Origin: Sympetrum striolatum
Lineage: Eukaryota > Arthropoda > Insecta > Odonata > Libellulidae
Assembly (NCBI GenBank): GCA_947579665.1
Contig: OX388351.1
Coordinates: 62,504,939-62,568,938 of the forward strand
DNA: 64,000 nucleotides
Direction: 5' to 3'
Shown here piece by piece: positions 38,017 to 49,447 of this stretch (within the stretch, counting starts at the first letter, position 1; each line of letters starts with the position of its first letter). The notes below the pieces were generated by a model, which was not told the origin of the DNA, ran no database searches, and saw only the letters and a program-made list of their open reading frames with translations. A program made the position numbers and the translations under genes.

Positions 38017-40035
38017 TTAAACATTTTTCAGTTCTTTGGTAAAAATTATGTAAAACAGTAAATTTTGTAATATCACTCGTGCCATCAAATATGGCTTAAA
38101 GCTTAATATACATTTTACAAATGTATACTTATCAATTAGCAAGTCTTCCATCTCATTGGCAAAATGCACTCCAATCTCTGGCTTAGAGAACAGAGCGCGC
38201 TTTCCTACTCTTTGAGGGGGGTTAATACCTTGCACAATTTCGTTAGCGCTGTACCAAATTTTGTCCTCCCTACTTGGCCACTTCCAGTAACCGCCAGACT
38301 TTTCTATACCTGTAACTAAGTACCTGTCACTTTGCCCGTCTTTTTCTGTAATGTGCCCTGGGTACAGTTCCCCCTCAAAATTCACCAAACCAAGTTGCCC
38401 CACGTCAAGATCAATTGGAACCCTTCCTGCGGAGGGTCCAGGGCTTTCGTTTTCGTCTTGAACAGAAATCATTTCTCTGTCGGAGATTTCAGGGGAAGAA
38501 ACGTCATCAACCTCTTCGCTCCCAGAGCTGCTTCTGGAGTTTTCGTTCATCACCAACCGGGCGTTTTTCTTCCTTCCACCGCTGCTGCTGCTATCTCCCC
38601 GTCCGCGTCGAGTTACTCGTGAGCTAAGAGCCCCACGTCCGCCGTTGGATGGTGCGTCCTCACTTTGACGGCGTACAGCTTCCACGTCCTCTGATGAAAT
38701 ACTTCTTCCTCTAGTCTAGTCGTTTGCAGTTGTTGCTCCGGCGACGCGATACAGTTTCAGCACGGCGTTGCTCCAAATGGTCCACAAAAACTTTGGCAAC
38801 TCGATCAACAAGGTTGGCGTTTTCGGTTCCCATCACGCGGTAGGGAAGTCTTCGGAGGGGTTGTTCAGGATCCAAGGGGAAGATTCCTGTCTTCCTAAAC
38901 CCAGCTTGAAGGTTTGAGGACGATGTTGTCAATATCAGGGTTTCGAAAAGTTGTTTTAGAAGTTTTGGAAACTCGGTTTTCGGGATGAAGCCGCACTTCT
39001 TACCAACGTCGATTTTTTTCCATTCAGATAGGATTTTTCTCCATATTACCTTCAATGCCTTAAAATAAGCAACATCAAGAGGTTGAAGTAGATGGGTGGT
39101 ATTTGGAGGGAGAGCAATAAATTTAATGTTTTACTTTTCGCACAGTCTCAAAACTTCTAAATTGATGTGTGAGCTGAGGTTGTCTACTATGAGCACTTTC
39201 GTTCCTGGCTGATTTTTTAAAATTGGCAGCATAACGGTGAGGAACCAATCTTCAAAACATTTTGCGTCAAACCACCTGGATTCTGAACGATTGTACCTTG
39301 TTTTTGAGGGGTCGTTTTCTGTCCATACATCCCAGAGCTGCTCCGATTAGTAAATGAGATAGAGCGGCGCCAGCTCTCCGGCCGCATTACCGCAAACCAT
39401 TATTGACGTGCAGCCTTTAGTGGAATTTCTAATTCTCTCCGGATATTTTGAACTCCGTTTAATAATCACTTTTTCGGCCCCAGGATCATCATGCAGATTC
39501 GTCTCATCAAAGTTCCATATATTGGACGCTGGCACCCCTTCCAACTCAGTTTCCAAATTTGAAAAAAACATCTTGACCGTCTCTTCGTCCGTTGCCACTC
39601 TCGCGTACGATATGTTTTTCGCAGTCCTTTCGCTTATAACCGTCTTATGTCGCTTCATAAAACTTAGCACCCAGTCTTCCCAGGAAAGTTATTTTTGAAA
39701 CGGCGTTACTTCACACCTTTCCCGTCCAAGTACGATCTCACTACGCACCTCAAATCGTATAAAGTTGCAGGGAACCCATATGTTGACATAGTTACTAAAT
39801 ACGACACAAACGTCTCCTCCTCATCATCATTAAGCACAGAAGGACGGCCATAATCAAGTTTAGGATTTCCTTTCAGTAGTGTTGACAATGTACTCTTCGG
39901 AATTCCGTATAAGTCCTCGGCCTTCCGTAAGGTTATTTTGCCCCTTCGGAGCAGGTTGACAGCATCCTCAACAGCTTCATCAGTGTAATTTCGATAATTC
40001 CTCGTCCCAAGTGGCCGAACATAAGTCCTCGGCAT
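38017..40035 (-). pseudogene. Decayed pogo/jerky-type transposase
   Basis: The product would bind the element ends and cut and join DNA. It starts at the ATG at 40035-40033. Residues of about 15-55 form a helix-turn-helix of the psq/CENP-B type (AVNLLRRGKITLRKAEDLYG, then IPKSTLSTLLKGN). The DDE core follows in a second frame: WNFDETN (first Asp codon 39506-39508), LIVDNLSSH (second, 39182-39184) and LLQPLDVAYF (third, 39074-39076), with 35 codons between the last two. A C-terminal segment (38685-38017) is acidic/serine-rich and ends in a LYPGHI...YWKWP domain common to this family. Breaks: a shift near 39700, in-frame stops at 39689-39691, 39347-39349 and 39131-39133, and another shift near 38.70 kb. 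N- and C-terminal parts share a frame while the core is in another. Not functional. Confidence 0.9.
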
Positions 40036-40078
40036 GATTTCCTATTAAAAAAGTCGAGTGTTCGTACTTTTTAAGCCA

Positions 40079-40124
40079 GGTGGGGTAACTATGGACATGT
40101 AAAAACTGTCCAAAGTTACCCCAC
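40079..40124. repeat. Internal hairpin upstream of transposase start
   Basis: GGTGGGGTAACTATGGACA faces TGTCCAAAGTTACCCCACC across about 8 bases, lying about 45 bp 5' of the transposase ATG. It repeats the terminal motif of the element and could bind the transposase or influence its expression. That role is inferred. Confidence 0.8.
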
Positions 40125-40516
40125 CAGGTAGCAACTTTTCGTTTCATCGCTCGTCTTAAGTTAACCAAGCAGGATTTTCTTATGCGAAAAAGCACATAAC
40201 TAACTCAGATAAGCATGTCACAGGATACATACCTTATTTATTCCACTTCGTTGTAAATATTCTACTTCCAGACCACTTAATCTAACAAACCGGTGAGAGC
40301 ATTATTGTTGCCATTGACTGAATCTGCCCGTAGACAGCTGAGATGTAAGAAGAAGTTCACGTAACTTCTGCTAGAAGTTGCCACATCCAAGAGCTACGAT
40401 TCGACGCGTTGCCACGCATCTTGGTGGCCGGGGGCAAGCCGCGCGATTTAAAATATTTAAAGAGAGTGTTTGTCCAAAGTTACCCCGCTAGTCCAGAGTT
40501 ACCCCATTCTACGGTA

Positions 40517-41853
40517 ACATAAAAGGTTAGATTCCTTGACCTTTATGTATACCTGTTATACTAAATGTGATGCTAAGTAACATTCCATTAAAGATAATTT
40601 ACTGACCCTCAATGATTATTCATGAAGTCATTTTAAAATTAAGTTTCATTATATGCGTGACGCTATAAATTAGCAGCAAATGAAGTTTCATCTTAAAGTT
40701 TTTGGTAGTTTCATCTAAAATTTGAACGTATATATATATATACCTTTTTATGAATTGTTTTGAAAATCTTTATCGACAAGATATTTAGGTTATCATTAGA
40801 CGTCATAGATTATATACAATATCTTTGTTTCTACTTTAATGAATGGTCGTATTTTCGACGTGTATATACGACGAAGTATACGACTATTTTATAAAAACAG
40901 GGAATGAATTTTAAAATAGGATGCTCCACATAAACTTGACTGAATAATTGAGTTAGTCCGTAGAAATGACATAGTTGGTTGCCTTGCGTTTTTGAAGAAA
41001 ATAGAGCGGAAAATGTCTTGGGAAGAAATATGGCAGAAAACTGACCCAAATTCTGCTTGCAAATGCATTTAGAGGGAAATGTGCCCGATGCAATTTCCGC
41101 GTCCTTGTGACAGAGGAGGACTGCATATTCTTTATGGATCTCCATTCCTTTGAAGTAACATTGATTTCTGTTGCTTTCTTTCCGGGACTTAATTTCTTGC
41201 ATGTGAAAAATCTATCCAATAACTAACACCAAGAACATAAATAATCTATAATATTTTTTTTAAATTTTCACTCTTGAGATAAGAAACAGGGTATAGGTGT
41301 CAAGCAACGAAAGTATACAAATAAATAAATTAATATATTCAAGCTTGACTTCGTGGAGTGTAAAATATCTTGGAAGCGGAAAATACTTAGCGAGTTTCTA
41401 ATGAATACATTTTTTTCGTGGTTCATTCGTTGACTAAAATAATATAATCTGAAGATGATATTATTCTGAACGCTTTGACGGAACCGGTCGTTAATAAATT
41501 CATCAAGGAACTTACTAAGTGTTTTTTCTTTCAAGATTCATACAAATAAAGATGCACTTAGGATGTGATGAAACAAATAATTACGCGAATTAGGGCATCA
41601 TTACTTTAAAATAAGAGTTGTAAAGTTTATTTAACCAAGCAAAGGAGATGTTACAAAAATACTTGCTTACTACTACTATATGCTTCTTTACGTAACTAAG
41701 TTCAACGTTCAATAGTAATGTAATAGAAATAGTTTATTAGAAATAAGGAGTTATACTATCCTATAGCATAATAGTTGTGATAGTATAATACAATCACTTT
41801 GAGTGAAATAATTCTTTAAAATTGTAAGCTTTAATTCCATTCCCACTTCTAGT
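40517..41853. other. Gene-free interval
   Basis: No gene or element was recognised. It includes a short (TA)n run near 40727-40741 and a 123-codon minus-strand frame (40831-41202) without a recognisable domain. Confidence 0.4.
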
Positions 41854-41966
41854 CTTAAGAGTAAAAAGAGCTCCAAATAGCCGTTGTTTGTCGAATATTC
41901 GACAAACGACGTCGATTGCCGTTATTCGACAAATAACGGCTACTTGGAGCTCTTTTAACTCTTAAG
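41854..41966. repeat. 113-bp hairpin (fold-back MITE-like)
   Basis: Arms of 42 bp (41854-41895 and 41925-41966) starting CTTAAGAGT and containing AAAGAGCTCCAA and TAGCCGTT differ at three positions. The left arm and loop also contain a perfect 20-bp palindrome TTTGTCGAATATTCGACAAA (41887-41906). The total has no coding capacity and no clear target duplication. Confidence 0.8.
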
Positions 41967-44199
41967 GTTAATAACACAGCCGTGTTCCTTTTTTCCTATT
42001 AGTTATCCCAGTTCTGGCTAAAAAAATCGGAAATTTATTTTTTATATATTTGTACTAAATTCACAGGTTTTTAAGGGACTATTTCCCTAATTTTTATAAG
42101 TTTTTTCGTCGAAGCGGTGTAACTTTCATTTATCTGAACTGTAAATTTGATTTATTTGTACAGAACCGACGATTTTATAGTATCTAAGGTACCTTCCGTT
42201 TGTTCCTAATACTCAGTATTATACGAGTGTTTCGCAATTCAAGTAAGTCCATTTACCGTTTTCGTTTAGTATATTACGAGTGTTGATATTATGGTTTCCA
42301 TTGAAGATATTCTCAGGATTTCGTTGGAAGTCCCCGCTCGAACGAGGAAGCTCCTTCGCATAAAACTCTCCTTTCCGCATTGACCGAATTCAAAGAAGCT
42401 AAATCCAAAACTCAATCCACATATCAAACATTAACTTCAGCTTTAGTGTGTCTTCCTCAGCGAATCTCTTAAAAACAACTACTTTTCAGATCCCTTATAC
42501 ACACTCACTGAACTTAGTTACCTTTAGCGAGGAAAGAATATAAAGAATCCCCTCACAGAGGAATGGCTCTTGCCAAAACTTAGGCAATTCCCATTTGCTT
42601 CTTTCGAGGGAGGGATTTAGGGGTTTTGGATTGAACCCCTTCTCCCTAAAACCCTCTACACTCTCTCTTCGATCCTCTCCCTCTAACATTCAGCATCTAA
42701 TTGAAAAAATAAATGACGCGCCAAACGTATAACTTTCCCCGCGCTAAAGGGACAGAAAATGTTTAAAAGTATTAAAACGGGTTGGTCCCGCATTTTACCA
42801 CATTCCATTTGCATTTCAAAGGCCGATGAGCAAATATATCCGCGATGTGAATCGTTTTGAAGGCGAGTTAAAGAGGATTCCCATCATCCGCATGAATGCT
42901 TTAAAGTTGGAAAATCCACATTAAATTCCATATTAGAGCCGAAGTTCCGGAAATAAAGACTCTGATTATTTCCTATCCGTCAAAAGAGTAGAATTTTTGC
43001 AATCCTAATGCCAGCGTATTTGGTGTTCGTTGGAAGAAAAAAAATCTTCCAAATATGTCTGTAATTATAACTAAAAATATGACCAACATTTTTCAGGAAT
43101 ATGAGCATATATATGTACGCTAATGGAAGTTTATCTCCTGCATAAGATGATGACAAAGAAAATATTACGTTTCTACGCTTATGGCAGCCTGCCTAGATAT
43201 TGAACATGGGATATGTAACAAATGCAGATTAAGTTAAATTAATTCACCCTCTATTACCGACGTAGGGCTCTGTGGACACCCCAGTATCTATTTTTAAGTA
43301 AGAAGTAGATTGTTTTTTGTTATGGTTTCTCTTCTTTAGTAGCTTAAATTGAATCTATCTTCTACCATATGTACATGATTTTATATAGCCTTTAAAAAAC
43401 GGATATGAAGAGAATGTGAAATACGTTATCATGTTTAAATGCTTATTGTCCTCATAAATATAATCAGCATAAAAATATCTGTGAGTTAAATTTATTCCAA
43501 AGAGCACTCTTTGTCAAATGCTTTTGAAATTCTTCTTTCCCAGCGTTTTTAACGAAGAAACCCAAATTGAAATAAGTTAAAATGAGAATTATGAAGAATG
43601 GGAAACATCCCCTTCTAAGAGATATCCTGTAATTATGGTCATTCTTAAAATTGTGTTAAGAAAAATCGTGTTCGGTTGACGTTGTTAATGCTGGTCTCAT
43701 ATCTCTTTTAATATCTTTCAATTATGCTGAAAATTGTATTCTATACGGAGAGAGATACCATAATATTCGCCAAAATTTTGAAAAGAGATATTCCCATTCA
43801 TTCCTTTAAAAATTTGAATTGTATTACTGATATTCGTGCACTTCTTTTTCTTTTACTTTACTTCCTAGTAGTATATTTGGTATTAGTTGCAGAAATCTGT
43901 TTCAATGCTTTTGGCCCTTATTTCTATGAAATTACCGTAAAATAATACTTAGGAGAGACCTTTGTCAGGACATGTAATAGCAACATTAAAAGTTAACATA
44001 ATCACGGTCTTAAAAAAGGGGTATTAAAAGTACTCATACTTTAATTATAAAAATAAAAAAATCCAGTTATGAAGAGATTTTACAGCAGAAGAGAACAACT
44101 AAAAACGAAAACCGAAACGAACTCATTTTAATATGCACGATAAATCGATCATTTTTAAAACTTATTCATACAAGAAGTATCTTAAATAATTTATAATAC
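41967..44199. other. Gene-free interval
   Basis: No gene or element was recognised. Confidence 0.4.
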
Positions 44200-44640
44200 G
44201 TGGTTCCATCATTTTAGTGGCAAAAGATTTAGAATAAATACAATTATTGCAGTTACTGTATATAACCTACGAAATGTAGCTATTTTATGAGAAGGGGCAT
44301 AACATTTTCTAATATTTGAATTGAATAACTATTAAAGGTCAGACATTTATCTAGTTCACTAACATTTAAACTAACGTCTACTCATTTCTGCATTGTTCGT
44401 AGAAATAAATAGCAATTCAATTAACTCTGGCATCTAAGTCTTAACAAGATATTAAACAGACATTACCGATTGGGGACCATACATATTAAGATTATCCAAT
44501 GAGTTATAATCTAACCTCTCATAAATTTGTATGATATTGTAAATGGCCTATGAAATCTAGATGTTATGTGAGAGGGAGCATTAAATTTTTTAACATTTTG
44601 CCTTAAACATACGCGGTTGTAACAGAATAGAGAGCATTCG
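44200..44640 (+). repeat. Dispersed repeat with internal tandem unit of about 282 bp
   Basis: ATAACCTACGAAATGTAGC...GAGAAGGGGCATAACATTTT (from about 44262) recurs as ATGGCCTATGAAATCTAGA...GAGAGGGAGCATTAAATTTT (from about 44544). The stretch between (44395-44550; TCGTAGAAATAAATAGC, then AAGATTATC, then ATAATCTAACCTCTCATAA) also occurs at 47918-48060. Superfamily unknown. Confidence 0.6.
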
Positions 44641-46910
44641 AAAGACAAACTATATGCTACTATAATGGATATACAGTTACAAAGACTTGGTTTCCTTAGT
44701 CCTGATTTCGAAATGCATTAGCGAGGATTTTCTTTATCTAGATCAGCAGTATTTGCCGGTAATGGAAGAAACTGGATAGTGATTGTTAATGAATTAAAGG
44801 TTTTAAAACGTTAAAAAGTCGGCGTTCGCTATCTGCGTTACAACCATTTCCGTTTACAAAGGGAAGTACCGGATTAGCGACCTACTAGAAATCACCAAAT
44901 TTATATTTCAGTAGCTACGCTATTATCTTCAGGGATAGAAAAAGAGAGCAGTTTTAGTACAGGAGGCTGGCATAGAATATTTTGGACCGTTTTTATACCT
45001 CTATGTATTTAAGAGTCCCCATCAATCCTTCCTTGTGGTCATCAGAAAATTCATAAAAATAATCCCGATGTTAATAAGAAAATAATATGTGTAAACATTA
45101 TTTAATAAGTTCTAAAGAAATTAGATAGACCTAATTAATTACAAAAAAGCGTATAAAATGAGACTTAGATGATAAAGCCACACACATTTTAATGCGGAAA
45201 AATATTCAGGTCACTTTAAATTAGGATTTTTAATAAAATTGATTAATTCCTTATTGGTTTAATAAGTAACGTGTAGAATTTGTATTTAGCAGTCCACCGA
45301 CGCATTTGATGAAGAATTCATTTGAAATTATATAATTTAAATGCAGGAGAAAGAAAAGAGAAATCTGGGGAAAATGGTTTTAGACATGCTTAAATAAGGA
45401 CCATAATGAGGTTGATCAGAGGTTAATTAGTAATTTTTAGGATTATATTTAGCGGTTTCACTGAAGAATGCCTCTTAAATTATATTATTAAATGTAGGTG
45501 AAATAGAAAAGGGAATCTAAAATGGCGGAAAAAATCCCTCGCCGCAGATTTTTATCAAAGAACTTAAATTACTTGGGCGTGCAGGGTCGTGGAGTTGGGA
45601 AATGTGTGGCAGATCTAGCAAAACCGTCACATCCGTCTGACTTTTCCCTGAATCGCAGCCAAGACCCTTGTACAACCACCACGATTCATTCCTCCCTTTC
45701 CTACCTTTCCTCCCTTCTTTTCTCTCCCCTCTTTATCTCGGCTTCATTTTATTGCCCCTTTTAAGGAGTGGGAGGGGCAAACCAAACCATCTTATCCACT
45801 CCTGCCTTTTCCTTTTTTTTAACCTTTCCTTCTGCCACACTCCTCACTGCCGAGCGAAAATGAGTACCTTTTCCTTGCCTTCTTCTTTCCTCGCGCCATT
45901 ACTAGCAATCTCCCCTATCTTTTACGATTCAGACGCCTTTTTCCATAATCAGGGAATCTCTCTACTGTGGTGAAGAGTAAAAGATAGATGCGCTGTTTTT
46001 AAGAGCGGTCTTTTCCCTACGGGGTTTCTTCCTCAGGCGATGCTTATGGCGGAATTCATTGCCGAATCGAGCGAAGCCGCCCTTTCACTTTTAGTGTGTG
46101 ACATACCTCTGTGATAGTGCGTACACCTAACGTAGCTAGAGAAACAGGTTTCAGCCCGAGCTACTTTGTTGGTGTAATTTATGATAATTTTACGTTCCGT
46201 GCATTTTTTGTCAATAGAAATGCAATCGACTACCTCAGTCCTAACTTTGCGTGACTCAGCTACATCGTTAATTGTGAACTAAATTGATCGGGATATATCG
46301 ATTTCCACATTATTTTGTTGGAACATAAATACTGAAATAATCAGAAAAAATCTGAATACGATGAAATAAGGAGAAACATATTTAGTTTTATATGGATAAT
46401 CTAAAAATAATGGATAGGTAGGTGAATATTTTTCGTGTAATGTTTTCGTGGTACTCTTCCAATAAGTTTAAGTTCACCATTATTTGATATAAATCGAATA
46501 GTTTTTGCTTGGGATGTCTAAGTTAATAAAAGGGCGTCTGTTTTGATGAAGTAGAATGAAGAACTACTAATTGTTTATTTTTACGTTGACGAAAACACTG
46601 TAAGCATCCGTTATTCTTGTGAGAGATAAATCAAATAGATAATAGATTGATTACGTTTGGGTTTTTATTATACGTGTAGGTTTTTATTATACGCACCTAC
46701 AACCGATGCTATACTACTAACTTGATGTTTACACCAAATCACGTGGTCTCTCTCGTTAATAAAACAATCTTTGGAAACTCTTTTTATTCAAACTAAACCT
46801 TAATGAACGGATGATCAGGGTAAGCTTTAAAATTCTGTTCGTTCTTTTTCCTCATGTCATTGTGCCTAACTAAATTTTAAATAGGTAACGTTTGAACTCA
46901 ATATTATTAT
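44641..46910. other. Gene-free interval
   Basis: No gene or element was recognised. A pyrimidine-rich (top strand) block lies at 45640-45900. An ATG-initiated 80-codon frame at 45522-45764 has no recognisable domain. Confidence 0.4.
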
Positions 46911-47040
46911 TACTTTCTCCATATACGAAGTATAGAGAAAGTATTATTTTCATGCAAAAATTCGACTCCGAGATTTCAACGGAAATACATGTTTTGGGGT
47001 CCCTAGAACACGTTTTGACCATTTTCGGAATGATGTCTGT

Positions 47041-47081
<41 letters not shown>

Positions 47082-47640
47082 AGTGTGTGTGTGATAGTGG
47101 GCGCTCTAACGTGAAAACTATAAGTCGCATCAATACCAAACTTCATATAGTACTGTGGTGTGTGCTGTCAGAGTTGATTAGTTTTTGGAGCAAATCGGTT
47201 AACCGGAAGTCGAGCTTCATTCTTCAAAGCGCATTTCCGGTTTTCAAAATATTTCCATAAATATGATATTTAGGTATATACTATTATTTATAAACGTTTT
47301 AGAAAATAAAATTTACTATAACTTTTGCATGAAACATATTTTTGTATCACTGATTGTTTAGGAGTTATTCATGAAATACTGATAAACCGGAAGTTGCTGA
47401 TTATGTACTTTGTGGGTGCTCTGGGCTATATGGGCGAAAGCCCAATTTCATCGTTTTTCAGCGAGCATGTCCGAAAAAATATTATTTATAATGTTTGTGA
47501 CGTAAAAGATAATAATATATAAATAAATCACTCATCTTCCAAGTTTAGATGGAATATAGAGTTCGAAATTATTGTCGTAGATAAATATTTACATCTTATA
47601 CATGGAGAAAGTCATGTGCTGGCCACATCAGATTTTTTTA
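46911..47640 (+). mobile_element. HTE family, full-length copy, 730 bp
   Basis: This is the reference copy of the family. Left end: hairpin TACTTTCTC-CA-TATAC-GAA-GTATA-GAGAAAGTA (46911-46943). Then come the conserved GGGGTCCCTAGAACA block, a TG tract (about 47037-47094), and one internal unit from GTGGGCGCTCT (47097) to the next GTGGGTGCTCT (47412). Next is a region shared with the 19.2-19.4 kb centre (AATTTCATCGTTTT, ATAATGTTTGTGACG). The right end is CATGGAGAAAGTCATGTGCT and GGCCACATCAGATTTTTTTA, which forms a 5-bp ATGTG/CACAT stem. GGAGAAAGT near the right end is the inverse of ACTTTCTCC at the left tip (subterminal inverted repeat). No target duplication. Non-coding. Confidence 0.85.
47037..47094 (+). 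repeat. (TG)n microsatellite in HTE copy
   Basis: About 55 bp of TG repeats with one ATAAG interruption, in the standard HTE position. Confidence 0.95.
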
Positions 47641-47720
47641 TATTTAAATTTGCATAGTTTAAAAATTGTTTAATTTTGTATATTTATACTATTGTTGCTG
47701 TGAAATTTATTTAGTTCATC

Positions 47721-47848
47721 AAAAACTCCATGAGGGTAAACTTTTAACAATCACATTTTCCTGAAGATTTAGTGCTGCTACGAAACCATGGTCGTTTCTT
47801 TCTTTAATCATGGGGTTTGGTAAACTTTTACTCTCATGGATTTTTTGT
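47721..47848. repeat. Fold-back with hammerhead-like motif, copy 1
   Basis: Inverted arms (AAAACTCCATGAGGGTAAAC at 47722 and the complement of TTTACTCTCATGGATTTT near 47827-47844) enclose CTGAAGA (47761-47767), GAAA (47782-47785) and CCATGGTC (47786-47793). That is the order CUGANGA, GAAA, GUC of a hammerhead ribozyme core. Stem II is only 3 bp and stem I is not convincing. The same CGAAACCATGGTCG string occurs in the 61.5-kb fold-back. Penelope-like retroelements are known to carry such motifs; assignment here is tentative. Confidence 0.4.
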
Positions 47849-47917
47849 ATTTTAAAATTACCAAAAAATTACACCTGAATCTATGTCAAATCATCAACAC
47901 ATTTTACTTTTGATCGT

Positions 47918-48060
47918 AGAAATAAATAGCTAAGCAATTAAATTTTCAATCTAGAGTTTAACAAAATAAAAAACACATTTTCGATTAGGTATTATACACT
48001 TAAGATTATCAATTCAGTGATAATCTAACCTCTCATAACTTTGTATGATATTATTTGGCT
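47918..48060 (+). repeat. Dispersed repeat, second locus of the 44.4-kb family
   Basis: It aligns with 44395-44550: GATCGTAGAAATAAATAGC, TTAACAA.AT..AA.ACA, TTAAGATTATC, then TAATCTAACCTCTCATAACT and TTGTATGATATT. Superfamily unknown. Confidence 0.6.
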
Positions 48061-48967
48061 GCTACAACAAGGAAAAGAACGTGATTAATTTATCCTTCGC
48101 ATCAAATATGAAATCCTTTCGCATTTTCACTTTCCTTCACAGAAAGATATGGTAATCAGACCCGACGATAAGCTCGTCTTCCCGATGCTATTTTTTCAGC
48201 GTTCAATCCCAAAAGACAATTTCGAGAACCGTTCGCGGAGTTTCCATCTTTATAAAACAGGCAAATTGATACTCATTCAACTTACGGATCTCCCAGATTT
48301 TCCACATCCATTTAAAATTCCTTTATTCCTCTCCGGAATGGTCGGAAACTATTGGATTCGAAACTCATTTCTGCGGATATAAAAGGTATATCCAGCACGT
48401 TGCGTTCGCGCTATTGATTTTCTAGCGTTTTTCGCGGGATTCGAGGGCGCGCTCTTTTTTCGAAAGGAAATGGAGATAAAATAATATCTCCAGATGTAGA
48501 ATACGAGCGCACTGCATGTGCAAGCGGCAGCAGCTGCTCCCTAGAACCCTTTCGAAAATAACGCTTTTCGGCATTTTTTATTGAAGTGCCGCCGCCTTTT
48601 CTGCCTTTTTGGTGCGCGAATAGAAACTGAATTTACGACATTTGCTATTCGAGAAATCGGATGTTTCTGGTAGTTATTTACGGTTGTAAAGAGATTTTTG
48701 ACGACTTAAAATTGCATAAAATTCTGCTTTCCTCTCTGACGGCGGTAGCTGGGGCCTCCAAAGCGAAATTAGAAGTCCTCCCAAGATCGTCGGTGGTTGG
48801 TTGTAAAGATAGTTCTTCGTGTCGATTTAAAGAATATTATGCAGCAAAAGTACAGTGGATTTTTGATTAGCCTTTTTAATGCGGAACTGAGATCCATCTT
48901 GCATTTAAAAACTCGGAAAATACAGAACCTTATTCGCAACATCAACATGAGTCAAGACACTTTTTAT
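48061..48967. other. No gene recognised
   Basis: Mixed-composition sequence with a GC-richer block at 48400-48620. No recognisable exon or element. Confidence 0.4.
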
Positions 48968-49185
48968 ATATTTTTTTAATTGCTTACCTGCTGTTGCCCT
49001 TCACCGGTGAAGTCCCCCTAAGCTCTACTGAACTTTTCAGAAGGTGCTTCACCGAGGCAACAGCAACAACGAACACACACGACCATTCCCTGAATCGGAA
49101 AAATCCGACTCAGCCGGGATTCGAACCCGGGACCTTGGGGTAGGAGCGATAGCTTAGATGGCATGCTATCCACTCGGCCACCATT
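48968..49185 (-). repeat. tRNA-derived SINE, family c
   Basis: On the minus strand a well-preserved tRNA-like head has A box TGGCCGAGTGG (49170-49180) and B box GGGTTCGAATCCC (49116-49128). Next is a body containing inverted TGCTGTTGCC..CGGTGAAG segments (49047-49068 and 48989-49012, including a perfect 14-bp palindrome CTTCACCGGTGAAG), ending in an A-rich tail near 48968-48982. The head does not close a proper acceptor stem, so it is not a functional tRNA gene. Good preservation of both boxes suggests a fairly young insertion. Confidence 0.8.
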
Positions 49186-49264
49186 ATATCAGAATTCTAC
49201 AAAAAACAAGTAAATGACTTAATCGATATTCTAAGAATCGAAATAATATTCTGATAATCGAAGG

Positions 49265-49447
49265 TTGAATTAAGGAGGAAATACATATGAGGAAAGGGTT
49301 GAGGTGACTTAAAGGCACATAAAGGCGTGCACCCAAGGAAAATTCCCAAGGAAGACCGGACTTGAAAAAAGTCTGACAGGGCCGGGAATAGAACCCGGGA
49401 TCTTCCTCTATCCGGGAGGCTACCTTAACCATCTAGAACAGTGTTCT
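49265..49447 (-). repeat. tRNA-derived SINE, family d
   Basis: Minus-strand A box TGGTTAAGGTAGC (about 49419-49431) and B box GGGTTCTATTCCC (49384-49396) have normal tRNA spacing. They are followed by a non-tRNA body (GTCTGACTTTTTTC-like region, TTCCTTGGGAATTTTCC). The head sequence differs from family c about 200 bp away, so this is an independent SINE lineage or a tRNA pseudogene. The 3' end is approximate. Confidence 0.65.

Larger units (their letters stand above)
37649..40514 (-). mobile_element. pogo/Tigger-type DNA transposon, 2866 bp, complete ends
   Basis: Terminal inverted repeats of 24 bp (37649-37672 and 40491-40514, two mismatches) begin CCGTA(A/G)AATGGGGTAAC and are flanked by TA dinucleotides (37647-37648 and 40515-40516). 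This is the TA target duplication of the Tc1/mariner-pogo superfamily. The motif GGGGTAACTTTGGACA recurs inside the element in both orientations (about 37824-37867, 40079-40124, 40470-40486), like subterminal transposase-binding sites. The interior encodes, on the minus strand, a decayed HTH-psq plus DDE transposase. The element is immobile without help but structurally whole. Confidence 0.92.

Noticed and set aside
49100..49185. Functional tRNA gene on the minus strand
   Set aside because: A and B boxes are present, but I could not pair an acceptor stem, and the sequence continues into a SINE body with an A-rich tail.
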